Made by a program: the position numbers and the translations under genes. Under the pieces are notes generated by a model. It saw only the letters and a program-made list of their open reading frames with translations, did no database searches and was not told the origin of the DNA. Shown here in pieces: positions 11,130 to 63,374 of a stretch of 64,000 nt of DNA. The DNA is from Trichobilharzia regenti (taxonomy: Eukaryota; Platyhelminthes; Trematoda; Strigeidida; Schistosomatidae): assembly GCA_944472135.2 (NCBI GenBank), contig OX235262.1, forward strand, positions 42,955,804 to 43,019,803, in the 5' to 3' direction. The stretch's first letter is position 1; each line of letters starts with the position of its first letter.

Positions 11130-11780
11130 TTGTCTACTTCTGTTATTAAAGAGTTTGAAATTGATGAAGTCGACCAGATAGATAATGGTAAATTGAATAT
11201 TCGTGGTAATGATACTTCACATTTGTCTTTGGTTGATCACGATGAGATGAGGGGATTGCCTACTACTGCTAAGTTGAACAAAGGTTCTGTACAACTCGAA
11301 CGTGAAGTAGAATTAAATGCAGATGCAGTTGCAGAAGTTATGGATACTTGTGAAACCGTCAGTGTAATTGATCACCGTGTAGCCCACCTATCATCAGATG
11401 ATAGTGCTAAACCGGAGCTAATAGTAATAGGTAGCAGTGGTGGTAATCTTGCAGTTGGACAACTTTCTGAAAGCCAAACAACAATAACAGCTTCTGACCC
11501 ACCGCTAAGTTCATCAACTTGTATCACTCAGTCGTCGTTTGTGTTGTCATCCACAATGAAACAGACGCCCATCAACTCAAGTATCTTGTGCAATGACTAT
11601 GATAGTATTGGTGCATTTGAAAGGACGAAAGATATTGCTCAGTTTAGTGAGGATAAGCCAAGTGTAAACGAGAGAGTAATTGTTAAATTGACTTGCATGA
11701 ATAAAGGCATTTCTAGTTTCAAGTTACTACTTGAATGCTATTATCTTGGTGTAAATTACTCCGTGTCTACGCTTGGTTGA
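11130..11780 (+). pseudogene. Possible continuation of the BEL/Pao gag-pol region, unrecognised
   Basis: A 216-codon open frame follows gag, rich in serine, threonine, aspartate and glutamate, with no protease (D-S/T-G) or reverse-transcriptase motif. In intact BEL/Pao elements this position holds the Gag-protease linker. It may be decayed polyprotein, but the assignment rests only on position between the two LTRs. Confidence 0.4.
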
Positions 11781-11919
11781 CCAGATATGTCGTGTGTTTG
11801 TTCGTCATCTATGTTCTACGATACAATGACATGAGCCTGTTACCGTTCAGATTTGAGGAAATAGCTGATAGCGGGAAGTCAGTAAATGAACTCTGCGACG
11901 ATTTTCCAACCTAGGGCGT

Positions 11920-12375
11920 CAATCTGAGAAGGGTTGTAGGCGTACTGCTGTAAGTCCTACAATTCTTCAAAGGGTAGTGCATCAATGAGCAGTCCAATGT
12001 GCTTGGTGTGTGATTTTGTACATATGTTCATATTGTATATACTGAATTGGTATCATCTGTCATCTAGCTGTTGGTAATTCTGTTTGTGTCCGTACGACTT
12101 CCACTTGGATCATCAACCTGAGAAGGAATGTAGGCGTACTTCCGTAAGTCCTACTGTTCTTCAAGGGTAGTTTGTCGTGCCAGAATCCACAACATTTGAT
12201 GTGTTGATTGTACATATGTTTGTGTTAAATAATTGTGTGAGTTCCAATTATTGTGATCGTTGGTTAGTCTTGATTGTGTCCGGATATTCGACGACTTACA
12301 ATCGTCAACGTGAGAATGGTTGCAGGCGTACTGGTATAAGTCCTGCGATTCTTCAATGGAATTCCATCGAGACAC
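11920..12375 (+). repeat. Three imperfect ~190-bp tandem repeats inside the BEL/Pao element
   Basis: A block with the pattern GTCAA-TGAGAA-GG-TGTAGGCGTACT followed by TAAGTCCTAC and TTCTTCAA starts at about 11,926, 12,111 and 12,303, giving a period near 190 bp. Between blocks the repeats share TGTACATATGTT and a GTGTCCG(T/G)A stretch. They lie where the missing pol region would be. Confidence 0.6.
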
Positions 12376-13065
12376 GATCTTCGAGTTTGTGTGTACTGTT
12401 TGTATATATGTGTGGTGTGTCATATCAATCGGTGTATTTTGGATTAATTGTGTTAACTCGTTGTTTTCGTACCTTGTTGTTATTGCGTAATTTTGTTAAA
12501 ATTTTCGTCGTGATTACTTCTGAAGTTGTTTCGAGTCTTCTACATCCGTGAATGAATTGATTGATGTTAGAGACAGCAGATGGGTCGTATACACCGGGAG
12601 GCTATTGCTGAGAATGAAATGCATACGGAGATAATTGTTAGCTGCGGTCCGACACGCCGGGGAGAAAGAGTGTAAAAGACTGAGGCTTGCATACGTCACC
12701 GTTACTAGAGCTGAGGCAGAATGAGTGACAAGCGATTGCAGTGGTAATTGGTAGTGAGTAGATAAGAGGATGTGCGTGGAGTATCATGAGGTGCTGCTAT
12801 GGTCACGTTGCATTCTGCAAGAGTCATTCTAGCAAGTGGCGATTGTGTTGCAAGTGGATGTGTCAAGTGGACACCTTTAACTGGAAGGCGCAGGTAGTCA
12901 TTGATGTATGAGATTGTGCTGTGGGTATGCTTGTGATGTGTTGGCTTTTCTGTTTGTTTTCCATTTCAGCTCTGTCCGTGTGACCCAGGTTCTCGCAATG
13001 GCATCCAAGTCAACGTGCATTGGTCGTGATGGAGAAAAGGAATGGATCCATTTTTTGCCGGGGAG

Positions 13066-13398
13066 TGTCAATGTAGTTGAAGATTGAACGATCAATTCAT
13101 GGTTGTTTGCTCAAAACCAACTTCCCCAATTTTCGCGGAGGCATCAATACGACAGTCATCGTCTCATCGGTCGCTGTTCAGAATGAAGTCAGGAGAGAAC
13201 AGTCAGAAACTTTAGTTATAAAGCTTAGTTTTATATCGGCTATATGTTGGTGTTAGACTAAAGAATTCTCGAGGGGCTAATCCGTGTTCTGGTTTTTGCG
13301 TCCGTTCGTACTAAGCGTATCTGAGAAGCTTCGAGGAAAAGCGTGAGTCCCAGCGTAGCAAGAGCTGGGCATTGACGGTTTACGAGACCTGACTTACA
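13066..13398 (+). repeat. 3' LTR of the BEL/Pao element
   Basis: It begins TGTCAATGTAGTTG directly after a purine-rich GCCGGGGAG stretch and ends GACTTACA. It is the partner of 9474-9807. Confidence 0.75.
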
Positions 13399-13920
13399 AC
13401 TGTCTTTGCTTGATCCTCATTATATTCCAGTAACCCTTACATTATATAGCTTTTATGAATTTGATTCGACTTATTCTATTCCTATTCTCTGTAGAGTAAG
13501 TTTTTTCACCAAATAGACAAAAGGCATGAAATAAAAACAACTGCCTTGAAAATAATTTTATTAAAGCCAAATTTGGACATCATGATAATAAGACATATAT
13601 GGGTAGCTTTATACATTGCAAATGAACGTTGTCGGCCTAGGGATTAATTAAGTTCCCACTCTATTTCCCATATAAATGTATTTATTAATGATATATTTCA
13701 CTTACTTATTTTATTACACTTTAATGATTCACCTTATCACTTTATCTTTTCTAAAACACTTTTCAATCCCTTGTAAACGTTGTGCCTACCTCAATATTGG
13801 CTGGTTATCGTATGCTTACAACCACTGGTTGAAAACGAAACAAAGTCGATTTTCCCGCTCAACCAGGAGGACAACTGTACAATTCAGTAACTATATGGCC
13901 TGGTTCAGACAATGAGTGTA

Positions 13921-13977
<57 letters not shown>

Positions 13978-14109
13978 TACTTAACTGTTGAAACATTATT
14001 AACTTGTAGACAATCTACGATTTGACATTATATCATACTTGATCGTGCCTGTAAAAATGGCATGCATTTTCATGTAAATTTATATGTTTATATGAAAATA
14101 TAAATTATT
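13399..14109. other. AT-rich spacer with a (TA)n microsatellite
   Basis: An uninterrupted TA dinucleotide run occupies about 13923-13973. A retroelement-type 3' tail (GTGCCTGTAAAAATGG ... TTATTATTATTA) is at 14045-14120. The 79-codon frame at 13676-13915 is low-complexity and not supported as a gene. Confidence 0.5.
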
Positions 14110-14444
14110 ATTATTATACACAGTGTATATAGAATAGACCAAAAGCCTGACCCTTCAGTAAGTCAGCTTGTACTTCTCAAAGTCGTACAAAAGTCGAAAG
14201 AGGAGAGGGATGCTATTCTAAGCAACTCATATTCCTAAAGGATCAGGGATATGTGTCCGCGCCGACTTAAGCCTAGCAGACTGTATCAAAAGACAGTCTG
14301 CAGCCGTAGAATAAAGTAAGCGACGCCGAAACTACTTAAAGGACCTCAAGATTAAGGGTTTTCAGGTTGTCCGAGTTCGCAGTTTAATGATCCTGAAACC
14401 TCTGTGGGTAGGCCGGGGAAGCACTAATCTGAATTATTAGTCTG

Positions 14445-14871
14445 CTACACAACCGCCTGCAGCCTGTTAAATAAACGCACTGAGCTGGCTAACGTGATAG
14501 ACTCCGGAAAATTGGATGTAATTATTATCACAGAGACATAGCTCACACCCGATGTCACTGACAACGAAGTTAATCTGCCAAACTTCGAAGTGCATACGGT
14601 GGACCGACTCAACCGCAAAGGAGGTAGCGTAGTCATCCACCTCAAGAAATGCTTAACCGTGTGTAGTACTGAAGCACTCGCTCACGAAAGTGAGTCATGC
14701 GAAATTCTACGCTGCAGACTTAAATGCATAGGCCAAGACATTGACTTCGTTGCCGTGTACCACATTCCTGACTGCAGTGCAGATGACTTCCTGAAAGAGA
14801 AGCTAGGCTCCCGGACTTCGAAATGTCGAAGTCTCGTAGTCGGCGACTTCAACGTCCCAACAGTTGACTGA
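14445..14871 (+). pseudogene. Element D endonuclease, decayed
   Basis: Frames here encode the N-terminal endonuclease: an IIITET strand near 14,525, then VDRLNRKGGSVVIHLK, FVAVYHIPDCSADDF and the metal-site motif VVGDFNVPTVD. A stop follows the GDFN motif directly, and a stop also interrupts the ITE motif, so it is dead. Confidence 0.65.
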
Positions 14872-15003
14872 CTGAGCCTAACAACTCCATCTTCAGTCAA
14901 CTCCCTTGATCATAAACTGCTGGAATCTAGTATATCGCTAGCCCAACATATCATTAATCCCACGCACTACGACTCACAGCACTCCTCGTCAACTCTGGAC
15001 CTA

Positions 15004-15826
15004 GTGTTCTCCCACGGTGAGGATGTGGATCTCATACATCTTCCTCCGTTAGGAAGAAGCGACCATGCTGTGCTCACTTTCAAGTTGACAGCAACGGCAG
15101 CAAGGGCCAAAACCCCAGCTCGACCAAACGTTTGGAAAGCTGGTATAAATGCAATCGTCTCAGCAGCCAACTCAGTAAACTGGTTCATCAACCCAGAGTC
15201 CAAAGTAGAAGCTGCATGGAACCAATTTAAACAACTTTACGCCCAAGTAACTGAACCTTTCATCCCTTGGTCCATCCCAAAGGGTCGGAAATATTGCCCC
15301 CTTGGATAAACCGGGAGATTCTTAAGTTACTCAGACGTAAACACAAATGTTGGAACCTGTTTGCCACACTTGAGACTTCTGAGACCAGGGAATCATATAA
15401 CACTGCTAGAAATAAAGCTATTGCAGAAATCCGCCAATCAAGGATGAAGTTCGAGGCACACCTGGCTCAAAATGCAAGGGCACAACCTACGAAAATTTTC
15501 TCGTACATGAATTTCAGGAATAAAACATCCAATGGTGTCCAAAACCTGATTATTGACAATGATACAATCGAAGAAGATCAAGGAAAAGCAGAAGCAATGG
15601 CAAACTACTTCTCCCAAGTCTTCACTCAGGAGTCATCACTGCCTATAGCATCAGCTCTGGTTGCATCAGAAGAACATGGGCTAGATTCCATCGACATCGA
15701 CCAAGACATCGTGATCAACTGCTTAATGAAACTAGGTGCAGGGAAATCAATGGGTCCTGATAATCTTCATCCAAGGCTTCCCAAGGAGCTATCAGACCAC
15801 ATAGCCGGCCCCTTGACCACGATCTG
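15004..15826 (+). pseudogene. Element D polyprotein, endonuclease end to reverse-transcriptase start
   Basis: It contains the endonuclease terminal motif (LGRSDHAVLTFKL), a linker in two overlapping frames joined by a frame change near 15,280-15,310 (WINREILKLLRRKHKCWNLF), and the first RT block (MKLGAGKSMGPDNLHPRLPK). The coding sequence stops at LTTICAS, where SINE-B is inserted. Confidence 0.75.
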
Positions 15827-16013
15827 TGCGTCAGTGGCACAGTGGTTAGGACTCTCGCCGACAATGCTCATCGTCCGGGGTTCAAGCCCACGCCGACGCA
15901 CACCTGATATCTATGGTCGGCCTGCAAATTTTGGGCTACCGATATCCACGCTGAAAATTCCACACTTGTACCAAAAGTATGGTGTGGAATCAAGCTGTAA
16001 TCAATAATAATAA
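15827..16013 (+). mobile_element. SINE-B insertion in the reverse-transcriptase region of element D
   Basis: A tRNA-like head is visible: an A-box-like GTGGCACAGTGGTTAGGAC and a B-box-like GGGGTTCAAGCCC. A body (GATATCTATGGTCGGCCTGC, TTGTACCAAAAGTATGGTGT) and an AATAATAATAATAA tail follow. The reverse complement of the same unit is at 58635-58808. The insertion separates two parts of one RT domain (ends LTTICAS, resumes LLNGVLPRDWKDAIVASP). These pol III-type boxes suggest a tRNA-derived SINE. Confidence 0.8.
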
Positions 16014-16640
16014 TAAGCTATCTCTGCTAAATGGAGTGTTACCGCGTGACTGGAAAGACGCCATAGTAGCTTCCCCCATCAAGACAAAGCCTTTCAAATT
16101 ACAGGCCTATCAGTCTCACCAGCACTTTAATCAAGACACTGGAAAGAATCATCAGGAAGAGCATAATGGCATATCTGGAAAATAGCAACTTGTTATCTAG
16201 AGGACAGCATGGCTTCCGAAAGAACCTCTCATGCCTGTCAAATCTCCTCACTGCAAGAGAAAGTTGGGTCAGATCAAAGGACAATAGAAGACCCGTTGAC
16301 GTCGTCTTCATAGACTTCAGTAAAGCCTTTGATAAAGTACCTCACAAAAGACTACTCAGGAAGTTGAAAAGTCTTGGTATCAAAGGCAGGTTCCTGGCTG
16401 GTTCAGGGAATTCCTCATAGATAGGAGGAAGAGGGTTAGGATCAACTCGAAACTCTCCTCCTGGACAGCAGTACGTAGCGGAGTGCCACAAGGCACGGTA
16501 CTCGGACCTCTCCTATTTAATTTGTATATCAACGAGTTATCTCTGCTCACCGACTCCCCTATGGTCCTATACGCAGATGACTTAAAGATTTGGAGAAAGC
16601 TGAAGGGCAATAGTGATACGTCCACGTTGCAAGAGGACCT
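16014..16640 (+). pseudogene. Element D reverse-transcriptase core, broken
   Basis: RT blocks are spread over frames: QHGFRKNLSCLSNLL, the catalytic VVFIDFSKAFDKVPHKRLL, SWTAVRSGVPQGTVLGPLLF and the active-site VLYADDLKIW. The active-site residues are present although the frame is broken near 16,130-16,170 and 16,400-16,420. Confidence 0.75.
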
Positions 16641-16799
16641 CAACAAATAGAATGGATGCTCTCGATCAATGTGGCAAAATGTGCAACCATGCGCATTGGA
16701 CAAGCGAGCACGAGCTCCTACGAACTAGAGGGAATAACACTTCCATCAGTTCAGACTCACTTGGACTTAGGTGTCATAGTTAGCCACGGCTGAAAAACT

Positions 16800-17380
16800 A
16801 CAGCACTCTGTCGCGCGGTGGCTGCACGTATTTTCAGGTCCTTGTGGGAAATTCGCAGAGCCTTCACTAGAAAAACCAGAGATATGTTCACCTCCTTATA
16901 CACATCTCTGGTGAGATTAGGACCGGAAAACTGCATCCAGGCCGCCAGTCCTTGTCTAAAAGGGGACTCACACATTCTAGAAAGGGTTCAAAGGAAGGCA
17001 ACACGTATGGTTCACGGCATGACTAACTTATCATACGAGGGAAGACTAGACAGTTTAAATCTCTTCTCACTGTCATACCGTAGACAGAGAGGAGATTTAA
17101 TCACAATGTTTAAAATTCTAAATAATGACTACGGACCTGACCTATTCTCTCTTTTCCTTCCCACCAGGTTGGAACACCTTAGAGGATATAGTAGGGGAGT
17201 TCAGAAGCCACGAAGAAATCATATTGCTGTCGAGTACTGCTTCTCATACCAACTCATACACTCTTGAAACCAACTCCCAGAAGAAGTGGAGTCTGCAATC
17301 TCAACTGGTTTATTGAAGAAGGGTTTGGACAACCACAGAAATTTACCGGAAAAAGATTAACATGGGCTCCAAGCTTTCGA
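16800..17380 (+). pseudogene. Element D C-terminal region
   Basis: Its 149-codon frame (16818-17267) encodes RTRDMFTSLYTSLVRLGPE, QRKATRMVHGMTNL and RRQRGDLITMFKIL, almost residue for residue the same as 6547-6930. A short out-of-frame continuation encodes the terminal GLDNHRNLPEKD. Confidence 0.8.
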
Positions 17381-17407
17381 TCCTACACCAGCAAATCTGA
17401 ATCTGAA

Positions 17408-18674
17408 ATCTGAATTGTACCTACTGTATGTTGAAGAGTTTTTGAAAGGTGTGCTACCGCTTTGGGTGACCCTGTCGAATGAGTGTTCAAAGGACATAAT
17501 AATGGACATGCAGTTATTACAAATCTGCTGATAATGGAGTCTAAAGTGGCCGAAATTGCGAAAAAATTATCTTTACCCCAGTCAATATTCATTGACCAGT
17601 CAACGTGTAAGTATATAAATTACTGTGAGTTCGTAAGGAAAACTGTGTTCATATCACTATTAGTCTTTGATGTTTTGTATGAATGAGTTAAATGGTCACT
17701 CATTTATTCATTTGGCAAGTTTAGTGTGAAACACTGAAGTGCTATGAAGGTGGTTAATGTCTCCGAAGTGTTCGAACGTCCGAATTAATTCGGACGATTG
17801 CTGATTGTTAATCCTCGAGACCATTTTTCTTGAGAATTCATACAAGGATGATTGGTATATTCTGTCGCTTCATCCGTTTATACTTGTTGGGGCAAACAAT
17901 TAAAGCCTTGGGATATCTTTAATCAAGAACACAATTTTCAGCGAAGAGACTCTTTTCAACGAATTTATTATCAAGCTGTACAATCGTATATATATGGTTT
18001 TATAGAGAAATTATATCCGGTGAGGGAATTAGGTCAAAGGTGTAAATACATGAAATAATAATAGTATGAAATAAATTTAAAATATTTCTGATTATATTCA
18101 TAGTTTAAGTCAAGTGGAACAGTAATTAATGTCATATATAAGATAATACATCTGGTGTATAGATTTTGGGGAGAGGAATATAATTGTAAGATTAATAGAC
18201 GAATATAAATTCGTTGAAAAGAGTCTCTTCCCTGAAAATTGTGTTCTTAATGCTACAATGGGAATTATTAAATTATATCTTTAATCCCCTTAAAAATAAC
18301 AGTTTTTACCATTTTTAATATTCTTGTCACTCAACAGGAATTGCCTCCCTGTAGGTAGCCTTATCAAACATGATTCTAGATTTTTAGGATAACAGCTGTT
18401 TCCGTTACTAGTTATTAGTGCGATGAATCAAGAGTTGTATCCTGGGGTTATAGAAATAGTATTATAATTGTTGCATTTTGGATGGGTATTGAGGTATTTA
18501 CCCTATAGTTGCCTCAACAACAGTATAAGCAGGAGTGGTGGAAATTTTCGGGTTTAATTTTCATCAGGATTTTATGTGTAAATTGTTCGCACAATCAGAA
18601 GGTATTCAAAACATTATCTCCTCACAAATCTACAGGGGCTAACTACCTGATATGTAGAAATTTATGATTATTCA
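17408..18674. other. Unassigned intergenic region
   Basis: Nothing in this stretch was recognised as a retroelement. Near 17,430-17,530 one frame reads YVEEFLKGVLPLWVTLSN and stops after QICDN-like codons, and an overlapping frame at 17483-17610 ends at a plausible 5' splice site (GTAAGT). Neither is assigned. An ACCGAATTAATTCGGAC-like short palindrome is at about 17780. Confidence 0.3.
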
Positions 18675-18971
18675 TTATTGTTTCCTTTAGTTCCTAGAGG
18701 AACATAGGGATCCACCTGCACGTCTCCATTGTGTTCGGTTTTCCGCCAACTTTTTCACCTCGCCCCAGGTCTGCCCACATGCTTCCATCTCCTCTTCCCA
18801 TCACCTCCTCTGTCACCCTCAAACTGACTACCAACTCGCCGATTATCACTCGCCTTCCACTTGAGTTGTGGCCTGCAATGGGGGTGATGTCGCTTGATTG
18901 TTGTGGATTACCTGGAATGCAGCATTGTCGTACAACAGTTGGATGAGATGTATACTTGTTGGAGGCACCCC

Positions 18972-19226
18972 CTAGTAGCGAAATAGTGTCCGAATCACCT
19001 CTCGAACGACACCGTCGAAGGCCTTTTCAAAGTCGATGAAGTTGAGATAGAGAGGGGTGACTGCCATTCCAAGCTCTGTTGAATGATGATCCGTAGTGTG
19101 GCGATTTATCCATACATGACTTGTTTCTCCTGAATCCAGCTTGTTCCGGTCAAATTTTTCATCCAGGTTGGCTTGTTTGATTCTCTCCAGGATGATGCGG
19201 CTTAGTATTTTGCTTGGGATGGACAT
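18972..19226 (-). pseudogene. RTE-A copy 2 reverse-transcriptase fragment
   Basis: It encodes PSKILSRIILERIKQ, a damaged RK-C block and the catalytic strand YLNFIDFEKAFDGVVREV. It then ends, and element 3' UTR sequence follows, so the catalytic YADD-type motif and thumb are deleted. Confidence 0.75.
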
Positions 19227-19383
19227 GCCTGTTCTTGCATTGACTTAAATCTCCTTTCCTTGCAGTTAGAATAAGTAGCCTTTTTTCCAATCTGCAGGTA
19301 CGTTGCTCTCTTTCCACACCTCTAGTAGTGGTATCATCAAGTCCACTGATGTCTCTAGGTCCATTTTCAGTGTCTCTGCTGGA

Positions 19384-20270
19384 ATACTTACTTTTACTTT
19401 ACTTCGGCTATCTCCTACGGGAGGATGAGCCGGCTTCATGTACATCTCGAATCATCGCTGCCCAGGCGCGGCGATCTGATGCAAGGTTTTGTGACAGGGT
19501 TATCCAATTCTTGTTCCACAGACGGGGTTCGTAGCCGGTTTGTAATCCCAGGCACTCCATATCATCCTTGACTGTACCAAGCCATGTTTTCAGCTGTCCA
19601 CCCCTGCGACATCGCCAAAATGGAAATGGTGAGGGATTTAGAACTGATTTGACCAGATCGTCATCTGGTCGGCGCAGAACATGGCCAAACCACCGAAGGC
19701 GACGTTGTTGGACCAGTACTGGAATTTGGTTGATGTTGTAGAGAGTTCATGAAGTTTCATGGGAATTAGGTACGAGTGATGTCCCCAGCATCGCTCGGCC
19801 TTTTGCTTGAGAGTGCAGCTCTAGCCTTTGCACAAGCAAGTGTGACCTACAAGGCAGTAGGAGTGGAGTAGGGAGTCCACTATCCATTGGCAGCCGGTGA
19901 CCGGAGTCCGGTTCATACGCCTTTTTGAATGGGGCCAGACATCCAGGGCATCCAATAAGCCCTTTGTCCATACGTCTGCCGGTGAGCTTCATACGCCAGT
20001 CGTTGAAGGTTTGGAATCAGGGTTTAGCCATCTCCCTTAGACTGTCTTCCAACGGACAGTCAACCCGGTGAGGAGCGCCGGGCATCCACTTTTGTCCTCT
20101 CACTTTGGTGAGAAACACCTCCGCCACGTGAAGGCAGTGAGTAGGACTTCCTCAGGAGAGGCTATGTAAGACGCCCGGTCATATGGGAGCATTTCAAGAG
20201 GTGTACGGAGGGGTGGCCAACCCGCAGCGCAAGGCACCCACTCCCGACCATCCTGAGGCTTTGGAGGCTG
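19384..20270 (-). mobile_element. Non-autonomous RTE derivative inserted in RTE-A copy 2
   Basis: On the minus strand it joins a ~525-bp non-coding 5' block (20270-19745) to the last ~350 bp of an RTE C-terminus. That C-terminus encodes LRWFGHVLRRPDDDLVKSVL, GGQLKTWLGTVKDDMECLGL and VHEAGSSSRRR, and ends in AAGTAAA-type repeats. The flanks share GCTGGAATRC on both sides, a likely target duplication. A second, shorter relative with a different internal junction is at 57703-58288. Endonuclease and RT are absent, so it would need another element's enzymes. Confidence 0.7.
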
Positions 20271-20562
20271 CTGGAATGCCGTCTGGCCCTGCTACTTTTC
20301 CTGTTCTTAGCATCTTGACTGCCTTCTGGATTTCTGTTCTCGTCGGAGGGTGGTAGTTCTGCTTCCGCTGTTGGTATTATTAAGCTCGTTGTAGGCGGCG
20401 GTCGATTTAGAAGTCTTTTGAAGTGTTCAGCCCAGTGTTTCTTTTGCTTCACCTCTTTGGTGATTGACTTTCCATTGTCCTCCTTGACTGGCTTAATCTG
20501 TGTCGAACTTTTGCCCGATAGGTTCCTAGTTGTTTGGTAGAGTGTGGTGAGGTCTCCTTTGC

Positions 20563-20805
20563 CTATAGTGCAGCTTGTTCTGCTTCACTTGACATGGCTT
20601 CATAATATTTTCTTTTGTCTTCCCTGGCACTTTTCTTTATTCTTTTGTTCAGCGTATTGTAGCTTGAATTCAACTCCTGTTTTTGTTGCTCGTCGTGGCA
20701 CTGGATAATCTTTTGTTTCACTATCCTTCTCTCTTCTATTAGTTTCCAAGTGTCCGTAGTGAGCCACTGTTTGTCCTGTCTCTTATTTCTGCCTAGAACT
20801 TCCAT
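20563..20805 (-). pseudogene. RTE-A copy 2 linker region
   Basis: The basic segment matches the linker between endonuclease and RT in copy 1: LGRNKRQDKQWLTTDTWKLI, and SAREDKRKYYEAMSSEAE. It is separated from the endonuclease by frame breaks and continues (20452-20270) toward the insertion. Confidence 0.7.
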
Positions 20806-20968
20806 TCAGGTTTGACTCGACACCGTTTACAAGTTGTTCCAGTGCTTTTCGACGCCGACCTCTTCGCTAGTGTTGATTTGTGTCTCGCCTTTGTCCCTTA
20901 TGTTTGCAATGAAGATGTCTCTTGTATCTTGTTCTTTCACCTTTTGAGTGTTGAACTCGGCTTGTGGT

Positions 20969-21583
20969 CTATCTGGAACTCCTATTTCCCTGAAAGCTTT
21001 TAATTTGATTTGGATTGTCCCTTGTACGAGATAGTGGTCTGAGCCAACGTCTGCTCCTCTTCTTACTTTTGTGTCCAGTAGGCTGCGCTTCCACTTCCTT
21101 GAGCATTATTGAGATGAAGTCAATTTGGTTTTTGATTTGCCCGTCTGGTGACACCCATGTAGCCTTGTGGATATCTTTGTGCTTGTATACACTGCTACCA
21201 ATCACTAGTTCGTTGAAGGCGCAGAAGTCGGCGAAGAGTTCTCCATTTTCATTCATTTCTCCGAGAGCTTCTCTACCCATGATGAGTTCCCTTCCTGTGT
21301 TGTCTGGTCCCAGTTTGGCGTTCATGTCTCCCATTAGTAGTTTAATGTCACCAGCTGGAGTATTGTCCATTGTTGCCTGTAGTTGTCTGTAGAGTTCTTC
21401 CTTTTCGAGGTCTGCGTTGTTTGTGGGCGCATAGCATTGCATAACTGACACTTTCCTTCCTTTGAAGTTGAATCTGGCGGCCATTATCGTGGGTGAGATC
21501 GCCTTTGTTTCCGTTGGTGACATCATGATAGCCACGCCTTCGGTGTGCGTGTGGTTATCTTCTGGGTGACCGGAGTAGATCAC
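20969..21583 (-). pseudogene. RTE-A copy 2 endonuclease, N-terminally broken
   Basis: It encodes GHPEDNHTHTEGVAIMMSP, CYAPTNNADLEKEE, the GDMNAKLGPDN metal-site motif and KNQIDFISI, closely matching copy 1 (1847-3595). The first ~60 residues, including the catalytic glutamate strand, lie in other frames further upstream on the minus strand (about 21,600-21,740). Confidence 0.8.
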
Positions 21584-21840
21584 TGCCTCACCCGTTGGCG
21601 ATTTGGTGAGTCCGTTACCGTTTCATCTGCTTTCACATATTCCCAGTGCTTGGATTCCGTATCTTTTTATCTAGTTTGCGATCTGGGCAGCTTTTCCAAT
21701 CTCGTATATGGTGCAGACGTTCCATGTCCCCACACAGACTTTTCCTTTTGGTGCAAAGAGATTCATCGTGCTGAAGTTTCTGTAGCAGCTTTGTTTACAG
21801 GGTGGGGTTGCTAGCCTCACGCCTGAGAAAGGGGTTGTTA

Positions 21841-22218
21841 CATGGACATGTAGTTAACAGAAGAGTGACTTTATTGGGTTGCTGCCCTTAGAATCAGGAA
21901 AACAAGGAATAAAGCAATCAGATGATTTTATTTGTATCGTAATCTTTAACGTTATCTAGGAATTTAAATACATGAATTTGTTAGTCGTAAAAGTGTCAAA
22001 TGTGAAGTTACCATTTTATACGTTTACTTGAAATCCAACGACTCGTCGGGAGGTATTTTATATTCTACGCTATGATCAACTATGTGTATGTTAGTTCTCA
22101 ATATATTGTACTCACCCAGGTTATAACGAGTAGAGGAGGTCGTATAAGTTGGAGTCTAAGTGCTTGAATCGGCCGGTTAGACTGCATAATTCATGCTTTT
22201 TTCCTTCATTATATGTAG
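21841..22218. other. Sequence 5' of the first recognised INO80 exon
   Basis: AT-rich sequence with no recognisable repeat. It ends in a polypyrimidine-rich TTTTTTCCTTCATTATATGTAG, which could be the 3' end of an intron whose 5' exon lies further upstream and was not found. Confidence 0.35.
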
Positions 22219-63261
<41,043 letters not shown>

Positions 63262-63374
63262 GTAAGATTTTAAAAATAATCCTACTCCACTCAATTTGCT
63301 GTTTTTTTTTAAAGTTTAATCGAGGTTTTCTAAGATTTATTTGTTTTCAACATTTCTTCTATTCCCTTGTATTC

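Larger units (their letters stand above)
9474..13398 (+). mobile_element. BEL/Pao LTR retrotransposon, internally deleted (gag only)
   Basis: Two related ~333-bp LTRs (9474-9807 and 13066-13398) flank 3.26 kb. A G-rich polypurine-like stretch (GCCGGGGAG) sits directly before the 3' LTR. The only recognisable coding sequence is gag. No protease, reverse transcriptase, RNase H or integrase was found, so the copy could only move in trans. The LTRs differ at many positions, so the insertion is not recent. No clear target duplication was found. Sinbad-type BEL/Pao elements are known from schistosomes; relation to that family is an inference. Confidence 0.75.
14110..17407 (+). mobile_element. CR1/Jockey-like non-LTR element D, long broken copy with a SINE insertion
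   Basis: About 3.1 kb of element sequence runs from a decayed endonuclease domain through reverse transcriptase to the C-terminal QRKATRMVHG region and ends in short TCTGAA repeats near 17,407. The reverse transcriptase is interrupted at about 15,827-16,013 by a SINE-B copy, and there are several further frame changes. A 5'-truncated sister copy is at 6426-7072. The domain order and motifs fit the CR1/Jockey lineages; I cannot give a named family. Confidence 0.8.
18675..21840 (-). mobile_element. RTE-A copy 2, minus strand, interrupted and partly deleted
   Basis: Read on the minus strand it starts near 21,840 with the RTE-A 5' leader (GGTTGCTAGCCTCACGCC on the + strand is its complement), carries the endonuclease (21583-20969), linker (20805-20563), part of the reverse transcriptase (19226-18972) and the 3' end near 18,675. 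The RT C-terminal half is missing. An 890-bp non-autonomous RTE derivative sits inside it at about 19384-20270. Confidence 0.8.

Noticed and set aside
17383..17686. Short frames near 17.5 kb, one ending at a GTAAGT
   Set aside because: The plus frame has no domain, the phase does not fit the next INO80 exon, and an upstream acceptor is lacking. Recorded only as unassigned sequence.
18731..18946. Open frame with proline- and serine-rich protein
   Set aside because: It is the complement of the RTE-A 3' UTR, which recurs at 28100-28300 and 32780-32980.
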